A stretch of 64,000 bases of DNA from Mesotaenium endlicherianum (Eukaryota > Streptophyta > Zygnematophyceae > Zygnematales > Mesotaeniaceae). The notes under the pieces were generated by a model, which was given only the letters and a program-made list of their open reading frames with translations, was not told where the DNA came from and searched no databases. The number at the start of each line of letters is the position of its first letter. The first letter of the stretch is position 1. This document shows, in pieces, positions 9,098 through 18,226 of this stretch. Location of the stretch: NCBI GenBank assembly GCA_009602735.1, contig WELA01010381.1, positions 261,872 to 325,871 on the forward strand, written 5' to 3'. A program made the position numbers and the translations under genes.

Positions 9098-10919
9098 ATG
9101 AGTATGGACCTTCATGTTATTTAGGAGCTCGCTCCCATTTAATTAATACGCCTTTTTCTTTTTTTTTGCCAGTAGCACCACTGGCCATTTGCTGCCCGGA
9201 GCTGCCAGTAGAGCAGCAGAGCACAGCGAAGCTCTATCAGGCTTGATCAGGCTCGAGTGGGCTCGAGCTGTTGACCGCTTGTCGGTGTTAATACCTCAGT
9301 TTCACAGGTTATTTGGGGTTATTGCCAACTTTCCCTCGTCTTGCAGTAGCAAGTTGCTACTGCTCATTGCTCACATTAATGGCTTGCTCCGTGCTCATTG
9401 TCACCTCGACAAATTCTGAACGGTCCGGATGGTTTACGAAGTTGTGAAACGTTTTCTCAGGAGGTCGATGAGGGAGATCGTAACAGGTGGACTTTAAATT
9501 CGCACGACTCCTCCAGAGTCCCGACTCCCGACTCCTTCCTCGTGCCATTAAGCTGCTTCAAGGTGGTTCAAGTCGGTTCAAGTGGCTTCAAGCTGATTCA
9601 AGGCACTTCAAGTCGATTCAAGCTAATCGTTCAGGCTGTTTCAGGCTGTTTCAGGCCGATCCAGTCGATTCTGCATGACACTGCTTCAAAGTCAGCACCG
9701 ATGCTGACTTGTCATTGCTTCCTCTTGTACCACCAAAAAGATTCCGGAATCTTTTCAATCCGGGTACCGAGTTCTGTCTGACCGCGAAAAGGAATCTACT
9801 ATCTGCAACAACAAAAAACCGTCAAATCCTTCTAGCCCCATTCCGGTGCATCCCGAGGACTATCTATGCAACGACGTCCACAGAACGTCACTGAAAGCCT
9901 ATGCGACGTCGATATTGGAAGACCACAAGGTGGAAGGCTGCGATCTTATGTTTGGTGATGGCATTCCCAGGAATCTGGCCCTTGTAGCTGGAAATTTACG
10001 GTTGGAGTACATACTACTTTGTCCTGCCTGATGCAAATTGCTCCCGACACCTTATCCCACCTGCTTCCACCCTCGTGAGCTTCTTTGGCTACGTGCAATT
10101 CCATGATGTTGAATTAAGTGAATTTAGAGCACTCTTGTGCCCTGAAGGGGCGCAAAGGGGTGTGTAAAGTCTGATTCCAAAAGTGATCACCAATTTCTTC
10201 AATATAGACTGTACACCTGCACCGAATCTTGTGGAGAGATACATATTCGTGATTCTTAAGTCGGACTTTGCCTGCTCAAATACCCCCATGCAGTCTTGTT
10301 GCTACGTTTTAAATTTTCCGTAACATGGTGAAGCTTCATACACAGTCCATGCTCAATAGATCGCGTGAATACATTGCAGCTAAAAATAACGACAAGTTGT
10401 CGAGGGTGCTTCTCTCGCGTCATGTATGGTGCTTAGAGGTTCATAAGTATAGCAACGTATCGCAAATCTAGCTCGATAAGTTGCACCCTGTTAGATACAT
10501 ATAAATTGCCCACCGCAGGACGGATATATTTCTGAATCTGTCACTGTGCTTTCGGTACCTCGCCCGTGCTACGAGTAAAGAAGACACATAGGAAGCTTCA
10601 GTGTATATCCTACCATTTCCTCATCTTCAATCTGTTGAATTTGCAATCAATAAAGAGTCTTAGGTATTGAGGATGTGTTGACATGCTGTTCATGGAGCTT
10701 AGGATGAATACACCTTGCTGGAGAGTAGCGAGTAAGAACAGGACCTTTAGGCAGATGCACCCATGAGGCACACTATCCCTTTCACAGTCGAGATGCTGCA
10801 CCTCGTCTCAAAAGAAAGAGTTGGATAGTGATACTTTGCAGCAAAACGTGCCACAAAAGCGTTTAGTTCACAGGCAGATTCGGGGTCAAGGGGATGCGGC
10901 TGATAGAGGATAAGGGCGT
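9098..10919. other. Intergenic stretch between the R2-like element and the HHO gene
   Basis: The first part is presumably the 3' untranslated region of the R2-like element (T-rich run near 9152-9170). A 10-bp tandem repeat lies at 9557-9656. A 61-codon ORF at 9846-10031 has no recognised similarity. The HHO promoter should lie near the right end, but I see no convincing TATA box. Confidence 0.4.
9557..9656. repeat. 10-bp tandem repeat, ten units
   Basis: Seven units starting TTCAAG (for example TTCAAGGTGG, TTCAAGTCGG, TTCAAGTGGC) follow one another with exact 10-bp spacing, then three units of the TGTTTCAGGC type keep the same period. The first six bases are invariant in the first seven units and the last four vary. 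Confidence 0.75.
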
Positions 10920-11022
10920 ATGCAGAAGCTTGAGGAATACCTCAAGGCATTGCAGGATGAACAGCGCAAGCTCGATGCTTTCAAGAGGGAACTTCCGTGC
11001 TGTATGCAGCTTCTCACTGAAG
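10920..11022 (+). CDS. HHO: HHO exon 1 (N-terminal family domain)
   Basis: Encodes the conserved alpha-helical start, [17 protein letters not shown] then KRELP, up to LLTE, and stops before GTGCATG. It ends after the first base of an Ala codon that exon 2 completes ([10 protein letters not shown]), which supports the junction. Confidence 0.8.
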
Positions 11023-14000
11023 GTGCATGCAGCTCACATCTTTTAGTGCCCTTCAGTCACTTCCTTGCAGACATTTTGCGCAACATTTAACTTCATATGA
11101 AAATTAACTTAGGTTGTATATCAAAGTGCTTATTAAGCCGGCCCACGCTTGCCCTGCATGTGTGATACGTGACTACGTGTTGCAACCATGGCGCTTGACA
11201 TAAAGCCCTCGCCTGAAAAGATAACTTCAGTAAATTATTTATCAGTGAGCAATGAGCAATCAGTCAACATGTGCATGCAGCGGACCGAGCGTGAAGTGTC
11301 ATGATATCTTGCTCAACGGTTTTCGCGTTCCCAAAGCAAATGCCTGAGTTCTAGCTTGTGGCAACAGATTTTTTAAGCAGATGTAAACCATCTCAACAGC
11401 ACCTGGGCAGACACTTCTATATGCTTCTATGAGTTCCAACAGCTAGATTCTAACATGGATTCACTAGCTTACGCGTAGTCAGTAGCATATTAATAGATAG
11501 AATCTCATGTTGTTCATGGCTCCTGTCACGGCCAAAAATCATTTCATGAGACCGTGCACGTATGGGACGAGCTCACATGACAAGCTAGAACATACGTGGT
11601 ACTTCTGCCATGTCATCATGCTAGCTAGAAAATGGGAGCGCACCTGTCGGGCGTCCATGCCACAAGCAGTGGTATGACAGTCTGCAACAGTCTGCAAGCA
11701 CGCATTCACTTTTGCATTGCCAGAAAGCGCGGGACCTTGCAGCCACGATGCTCCCAGGCATGCATTCATGATTCAGGGAGCCATATCTAGCCAGCAGGTG
11801 CTCAGTGTCAGCTTTACTCTGAGTTGTCTATGGGAGTTGATCAGTCACCAAGCAAGTCAGGCAAATTAACAATCTCGGATAATGTCCTTCTGCTGCTGCT
11901 CCTGCCACTGCTGCTACTGTTGGTGGTGGTGCTGGCGCATGGACTGCCAGCCATTGAGCGAGCGCGGCAGCAGCTGGAGGGCACCCAGGCGAAGGCGGCA
12001 GCGGCTCCCTTTGGCGCGCGTGCGCCGTCGTTGCAGCTGGGCCGAGCAAGCCCGGAGCCGCCCGCCACCTCAGCAGCGCACGACGTGGCAAGGCCAGGAG
12101 ACCACAGCAGGGGGGGCATCGCGGAGCCGACACCTGGGCCTGCATCTCCCCTGATGCGAGCGCAGGAGTTTCTGCCGATGCCCCCGAGCAGCGCAGCTTG
12201 GGACCGGGCGCAGTGGAGGCCAGAGCTGGCATCGGCGAAGGAGGGGGCGGCTGATCAGGCAAAGATATCGGAACCAACAGCCGAGAGGCCCTCAGCGCGG
12301 CCGGCGTGGATGGTGCCGTCGCCGGCCTGGATTCCGCCTCTGGATGGCCAGGCAGCTGCCGCGAACGAGCACTTGAAGGTATCAGCTCGGCCCCTCGCTT
12401 GTCTAGCTGCTCACTCGCTTACTCTCACTTGCTTGCTTACTCGTTGCTCTGCGCGGGGTCGCCCTGTGGGCTCTCGCCACCTGGCACTTGCTCCAGCCTG
12501 CGGCATCCGAGAGGAAGCGCATGTGAACTTGCATGACTGAATCGTCTGTCACACAAAGCAGCTGAAAAATCCCGCAACATATATGCAAGAGTGTTGTCGT
12601 GGGGAGTCCATCGAGTGTTCCAACATTGTCCCCTTCAAATGTGCACGTATGCCGTTCGTCGCGTGCTTCCTGCGGGAGTAGAGCGCGTTTGACGCGCGTC
12701 ATGCGCCACAAGAAAGGGACGCACCTTCATGTCAAACTCCAGCATGTAGCAGCAGCAGGAGCAGCATGTGAGCCCACATTAGAGCTTGCTCCTCCCTGCG
12801 AGCGCGCAGTCCTGCATGCCCCCCCCCCCGCGGCACCCTGCGGTGCACAGTGCAATGCTGAAGTACCTGCAACTCAGCAGCAGGAGTCCCTGCAGCGTGA
12901 GGCCCAAAAGCTGCAGGCATGCATGTGCAGCAAGCAGCACAAAGTGCCAATGCTTGCTTTCCTATCGCAGCCGAGAGCATCCATGTTACTTTTCAGTGCC
13001 CACGTGTCACGATGCGCACACGTAGAGAGCATAGCCCACAAGAGTTCGCTCCACTGGTACAGAGTAGAGCAAGCAGGCACACATCCCAAGTGCAGGCCTT
13101 TTGCGGCACGACAGGAGGGGTGCGGGATCGGCCCCCCCAAGGGGCCTCTGGCCTTCCACGTGAAATCCTTGAGCTGTTGGAGGTGTGGGATAGAGTTGTG
13201 AAGCGCAAGCCGGCAGGGCACCGCGCGGAGTGTTGCTTACCCCCCAATGGTGTGTGGTTTTTATTCTGAAGCTCTGTGGCAAGCGCGTGCGCGTGTGCGT
13301 GTGCGTGTGCGTGTACGTGTGTTTGAGTGGCCATGTTTCAGAACAAGAGTATGGGCAAAGCTGTGGTAGGGTTGAGTCACTCCCAGTGAGCATAGTGTGC
13401 ATGGTCTTGGACTTGGCCACAGGCAGCTGCCAGCGATTGTCAACAATCAGTTTTGTTATGCACAGCGAGCTCACCCAGACCAAAGTTCAAGAATCAAAGA
13501 CCCGCATGACCATTCAGTAGTCAGTGAGAAGCACTGGTGGGCTTAAATCTCACGGCTTGTCCTTTTCTGCTGGTTTGCTGGTTTCGGATGGATATCTCAC
13601 ACTACTCAGCAATTTAAATGAATAACGAGCTTAAGTGCGTAGACGCTTCCAATTTCACGCACATTCGGATGCTCGAACACGCCAGGACCAGGGTGCCACG
13701 CTGTATCACCTGCCAGCTGCTGTAGCTGTTTTGCCAGGTGGCAAGCAACGGGCGCGCATGCGCTCGAGGCCTTGCAAGAGTGCATCAAATGTGTGGCCTG
13801 GATTGAGATGCCCGGCTCTGGCATCCTGACAGGTGTAGACAACAAGAGCAGACGGAGCCTTCACGCCTCCTGTGGTGGTGTGGCGCTGGCTGCAGCTGGC
13901 TGAAGCAAACTCACAGCGCTCCGCAGGGAGGGCCCGAACAGGGCTGCACGCTTTGGCCTGCACTCTCTCCCATATTTTGATCAATCCTCCCCACCTTTGT

Positions 14001-17000
14001 CTCTCAACCTCCTCATTCTTGAGCTCTTGCTGCCATCGCCGCAGCCGCTGCGGCCCCCGTCGCCACTGCTGCTGCTGCTGCTACTACTTTTGCTGCCGCT
14101 GCTGCTGCTGCTGACGCTGACTCTAACGCTGCTTTGTCTTTTATGCTCCGGTGTGGGCGGGTTGTCAACCATGCAGGAGGAGAGGCCAGAGCCGTACGGC
14201 CCGCCAGCCAGGCCGGGGGCGCTGCCAAGTGTCGAGCACGCGGGGCTGTACCAGTCGCCCGGCACCAAGGCCGTGCTGGTCGGCTCGCAGCGCCCCACCG
14301 GCGCCTTCCTCCCCTTCACACGCGATCGCGACCGCCAGGTGGCGGGCACCGGCATTGGCGCCAGCGGCGGCGGCGGCAGCTCTACCACCACCCGCGACAA
14401 CTTCAGCAGCCCCCCCAGCGGCAGCGCCGACCACATCCTGCACTTGCCCCGCACCGACCTCGCCCTCCGCCTCTCGCCCTCCGGTGGCCTGCACTTGGGC
14501 GTTGGCTCTGGCGCAGACTCTGGCACGGGCACAGGCATGGCCGCCGGCGCAGGCATGGGTGGGGGCGCGGGCGCGGCTTCGAGGGGGATGAGCCTGGAGG
14601 CTGGCCAAGGGGCAGGGGCAGGGGGAGCGGAGCCCGGAGGGGGGGGAGCCGGGGCGTATAGGGGAAGGATGCAGGTGCCAAGCTCGCCGGAGGAAAGGGG
14701 AAGGGGGGGCCAGCTGGGGGGCGGGGGCGTGCGGTCCAGGAGCCAGGACTCGGACCTGCACTCGGGCGGCGGCGGGGACCCGCGCGACGTGGGCGCATAC
14801 CAGACGGGTGGCGGCGGGGGCGCGGGGGGCCATAGCGGGGGCAGCTCGGGCGCGAGGAAGGCACGGCGGTGCTGGTCGCCGGAGCTGCACAAGCGCTTTG
14901 TCAGTGCGCTCGGCCGCCTGGGCGGGCCCCAAGGTGCGCTCACCTTGCGGCTGCGGCCCCGCCAAAGTCCATGTGGAAGATGTGCATGCGTGGAGTCTGG
15001 ACGTGAAGACGTGCGCCTGATTCCTTCTGTTCCGTCTGTTTGCGTCCGCTTCGGGGCACGCACTCGCGAGGGAGAGCCAGTATCTTTGTGGTACTCAGAA
15101 GCGAAAATGCCGGCAGGCGATGCTCGTCTATTGATTGCACTACTGGCCTGCCTTGTATTTTGTAGCTTATGGCGCGGCGCGACCGTCCATTGTGCGCCTT
15201 GGCTGTCGTCCAGAAACCAGCGCCTCCTTCCTGCCTGCCTGCCTGCCTGCCCGCGCCTTTGTCTGCCGTGGCGTGATGCTGCATGCCATCGCAGGCTCTG
15301 CGTTGCTCTTGGAGGCTAGGACCTGGAATGAGCAGTGATTCTGGCACATCAACGCTGGCCCCGCTGATGGCTGGCTGGCTCGTGCCGGCCTGGAACTCCG
15401 GAGGCGCAAAAAAGGATTGAGCTGGGCACTGCTGGGGGCTGTAACACCGGGTGCCACATTTCCCCCGAAGCCGTCCAATGCACCCCCTTGAGGCTTGAGC
15501 CTCCCACGATTGGCATGCAGCTCCAGCTGGGCAGGGAGCAAGTGGAAAGGAGGGCTTGCTGTCCTCTTGAATCCAATGTTGGGGGGTCGCGGCACAGTGG
15601 CAGCGTGCGTGCGTGCGTGCATGCATGCTTGCTGGTGATTCTCGCCTCTAGAGCCTGTGCTAGCTGCCTGTGGAAGCTGGCGTGTGCATGCCGATGCACG
15701 CAGTGGAGTGATGGGGTGGTGGTGCGGTGATGTGGCGCGTGTGTGCGGCTGCAGTGGCCACGCCCAAGCAGATCCGCGAGCTCATGAAGGTGGACGGCCT
15801 CACCAACGACGAGGTCAAGAGCCATCTTCAGGTGCGCATGCAGCCGTCTCTCCTCTGCCTGTCCTGCCCCTGACTCCTGCCTGGCAGTGATGCAAACGCG
15901 TGCAGCGTGATGTTCCCGGCTGGCGGTTGCCCGCCCTTTCCATCGCATGTGACTGTCGCAACCAAAGATGCGCCACGCTGCTGTTGAGCATTGTCTGGCT
16001 TGCTCAGCTCTGGTCGTTGGTTTGAAGGTAGGATCTGCACAGTGGAGGCTCATCGGCTCAGCCGCTCATGTGCCTTGGCCCTTCATACTTGCAAACACCC
16101 TCTCAGCTTCTTCTGCTTCTTGAGGTCTCACCTCTCCCTCTGCACGGAGGCCATGTGGCCACGCATGGTTCCGAAACACCGCTCAAGTTGGTAGTGTGAG
16201 CTTATTCCAATGAAGATAACAGGTTATAGGTGAAGCCCCTCTCATTCTTGGGCCTGTAAACAGGTCAGCGGGAGCGTGCGTACTGGCACGCACAAGCATA
16301 AACATTCTCTCATGCAGTCATGCAGCTAGAGGTCCAAAGAGAAAGAGGCGTGCTCGTACACAAGCCGCGTTGACATCTAGAGGGGGAAGGAAACAAGCAG
16401 TCGAGCAACATGTTAGCATTCAAGCTTGGGCCGCTCGCTTGTGGTTCTGGGCACGGACCCGCCTAGCTTCGAACGCAGGTGCCCGGCAATACCTGGCCAT
16501 CTTGAATTTGAAACACAGACTATTGTGGGTGCCACCAAATTTGGAATTAACAAAGTGCGAAGGCCACCCACACGTGTCTGCCAGCTTGTTGCTGCTCCCT
16601 GACCTACCAGCGAGTGGTGCAATCCCGTGGTGACATGTGGCAGAAATACAGGCTCCACACGAGACGGCCCAGCCCGGTGCCTCACGCGACGGCAGCAGCT
16701 GCCGCCGCCGCCGCCCAGCCCCAGCCGCAGCTGGTCGTCCTCGGTGGCATGTGGGTGCCCCCGACCTATGCTGCTGTGACAAGTGGCGCGCAGCACCAGT
16801 CGCCCTCTGGGTACGACCTGGCTGCTCCCACGAGTGGGCCTCACAGCCTTTTTGGGTAAGCAAGCAAGCCAGCCCTGTCCTTCTAACATTGTTGATACGG
16901 TGACTAGCTTGAGCCACAGGATCAGTGGGCAGTCGTGACTGCATTCTATCCACTGACTCCACAGTGGGGCGAGCTCTTGATGAACAACAAAAAAAAACAT

Positions 17001-18226
17001 AGAAATATTCATCGATTGGTGCTTGTTCTCCTCTTGAAGTGGTTAGCGCAACAGGTGAGCCGCACGTCACACGGTGACAAACAGTCCTTCCGTCTCTGCA
17101 GACTAGGATTGCATCTACCTGCATCTGCCTGGAATGTATCCTGGTTGTCACTACCGGCTCGGAGGATGTGCGCCCGTCATCACTGGCCTGTGCCAGGTGG
17201 CGACCACCCCCCAGTCCCCCCGGGCTCTTGTCTCGGCCCCTGATGCGTGCATAGCATGGCACGTGTCGGTGGACAGGCAACAATTGCAGCTCGACTGCTT
17301 GAGCCCTTTCGGTCCCATGTGTCGCATCAAAGGTCGCTGCCCAAAGGCAACTGAGGGCTGCCACCTGTCCTCTCTGGCTCCCTGCCTGCATTGCCCAGCA
17401 AGGTCTTCGTTGGGGATACTTCAGTTGCACAAACTTCTCTCTGCTGCATGCATCTAGCAAACTTCATCTCTATTTGAGGGACAGGACAGCCTGATCAAAG
17501 CATCGTTGGATTCTCCCCGCCCCTGCTCCTGCTCCTCCTTTCAGATGGAGGCGTGAGGGTACTGGTCTGCTCCTCCCATGCACAAAGTTCGGAGACATGG
17601 TGTAGCTTCTAACAGCCTGGCCCGCTAAGGGGGCTTTCATCCTTACACCAGAGGGGCGAGACTGGCGTGTCCCTTAGACACACAATTTTTTGAGCAAATG
17701 TGCTTGTGCCTTCTTTTTTTTCGTATCCCATGCATCCAGGGGCGGCCCGCAGACAGCATACCCGCTGCAGCTCCCGACATGCCACAAGTACGGCCAGGTG
17801 GCAGCACCTCATCCCGGCTCCAGAGAGCGTGCGCCTGGCTCCGAGATTGACTTGGAGAGGTCGCCCCAGCAGACCCGGACAGCTGTCCACAGCCCCCCCG
17901 CCCGAGGGCTGTATCTTACGCCGTCCCCCCGCTACAGTAGCAGAGAAAGAGACGAGGCCAGGATAAGAGCAAGGCCAGAGGGTGGGGCTGCCCGGGATGG
18001 TGGGGATGGAAGGGCGGCAGAGAGGCGGCCAAGCCCCTTGGAGGCAGCCCTGGACTACAAGGCCCCCAACCTGGACATGACACTTGGCAGCAGGGGGGAG
18101 TACACACCTCCTCGGCTGAAGCAGGATGAGCCTTGTGAGGCGCGAGGAGCTCCAGAGGGGCGTGGTGGGCATGAGCTGGCAGTTCGTCGGGCATCGAATG
18201 GTCAGCAGCCGGCTGTAAGGCCATAG
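10920..18226 (+). CDS. HHO: NIGT1/HRS1/HHO-type GARP transcription factor, six exons
   Basis: Exons read as 10920-11022, 11951-12378, 14177-14933, 15755-15831, 16644-16855 and 17740-18226. All introns are GT-AG and the joined length, 2064 nt, is a multiple of three (687 residues). Residues 1-50 match the N-terminal domain specific to this family ([27 protein letters not shown]). The Myb-like GARP domain spans about residues 406-470, with [35 protein letters not shown] and KYRLHTRR, followed by [10 protein letters not shown]. In land plants these nuclear proteins are mostly repressors in nitrate and phosphate signalling. The protein is longer than most relatives because of a Gly-rich exon 3. 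The start is the first ATG after an in-frame TAA at 10911; an alternative is a 3' splice site at ATGCAG with an exon further upstream. The family call is firm; the exact start is less so. Confidence 0.88.
11023..11950 (+). other. HHO intron 1
   Basis: GT at 11023 and AG at 11949-11950. Near the 3' end there is a CTG/CTC-rich tract at about 11889-11930 where a poly-T tract would be expected. No other feature is seen in it. Confidence 0.7.
11951..12378 (+). CDS. HHO: HHO exon 2
   Basis: Completes the N-terminal domain ([11 protein letters not shown]) and continues into an Ala/Pro-rich low-complexity segment of about 130 residues. It ends with NEHLK before GTATCAG, in phase 0. The Leu-rich stretch that appears upstream in the same frame is the translated intron tract and not a membrane segment. 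Confidence 0.8.
13286..13322. repeat. (GTGCGT)n microsatellite in intron 2
   Basis: Alternating GTGCGT units, with one GTACGT, directly visible in the intron. Confidence 0.8.
14063..14125. repeat. CTG-rich triplet tract at the 3' end of intron 2
   Basis: Runs of CTG interrupted by CTA, CCG and TTG, followed by CTGACTCTAACG, which could hold the branch point. A similar tract precedes the exon 2 acceptor. Confidence 0.7.
14177..14933 (+). CDS. HHO: HHO exon 3 (Gly-rich region and first GARP helix)
   Basis: Encodes about 252 residues. The middle is strongly Gly/Ala/Ser-rich, which is unusual in length for the family, and a basic RKARR segment leads into the first half of the GARP domain ([19 protein letters not shown]). 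The Trp of the first helix is at 14873-14875. The exon breaks after the first base of the Val codon completed by exon 4 (GGPQ-VATPKQ), a junction placement that fits the domain exactly. Base composition is very GC-rich, so long antisense ORFs here are by-products. Confidence 0.88.
14934..15754 (+). other. HHO intron 3
   Basis: GTGCGC donor and GGCTGCAG acceptor. It contains a short (CTGC)n run at about 15232-15251 and a GTGC/CATG-rich run at 15604-15630. Confidence 0.75.
15755..15831 (+). CDS. HHO: HHO exon 4 (GARP core)
   Basis: A 77-bp exon encoding [14 protein letters not shown] and [11 protein letters not shown], the most conserved half of the GARP Myb-like domain that contacts DNA. It is too short to stand out as an ORF, but the motif match is unambiguous. 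Donor GTGCGC follows. Confidence 0.95.
15832..16643 (+). other. HHO intron 4
   Basis: 812 bp, GT-AG, no other feature recognised. Confidence 0.75.
16644..16855 (+). CDS. HHO: HHO exon 5 (end of GARP domain)
   Basis: Starts with KYRLHTRR, completing SHLQKYR, followed by a poly-Ala/Gln-Pro run and the family motif [10 protein letters not shown]. The donor GTAAG at 16856 overlaps an in-frame TAA (16857-16859), so retention of the next intron would give a shorter protein ending directly after this exon. Confidence 0.9.
16856..17739 (+). other. HHO intron 5
   Basis: GTAAGC donor. The acceptor is ATCCAG after a strong T-rich tract (17707-17727). If retained, the in-frame TAA at its second base ends translation. 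Confidence 0.7.
17740..18226 (+). CDS. HHO: HHO exon 6 (C-terminal tail)
   Basis: Phase fits exon 5 (GG plus G). The 162-residue tail is rich in Arg, Pro, Gly and charged residues. It has an [10 protein letters not shown] motif at about 18062-18091, with L-D-M-T-L resembling the EAR repression motif (LxLxL). It ends in TAG at 18224-18226. The tail is otherwise unlike anything I recognise; the phase match and good acceptor support it. Confidence 0.65.

Larger units (their letters stand above)
12379..14176 (+). other. HHO intron 2
   Basis: Longest intron, 1798 bp. It holds a (GTGCGT)n microsatellite at about 13286-13322 and a CTG-rich tract at 14063-14125 before a CTAAC/CTGAC branch-point-like area and the acceptor CATGCAG. 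Confidence 0.7.

Noticed and set aside
9846-10031. 61-codon ORF between the R2-like element and the HHO gene
   Set aside because: Sensible composition but no recognised similarity, no partner exons and no conserved motif. Not enough to call a gene.
11824-11950. Signal peptide or membrane helix (Leu/Val-rich) at the start of the ORF at 11824, and a similar poly-Leu stretch from 13997
   Set aside because: Both are translations of CTG-rich intron ends. The splice sites and conserved HHO residues show that coding starts at 11951 and 14177.
13981-15063. 360-codon antisense ORF over HHO exon 3
   Set aside because: It is a by-product of very GC-rich sequence. It has no recognisable domain, and the sense frame carries the conserved GARP motif.
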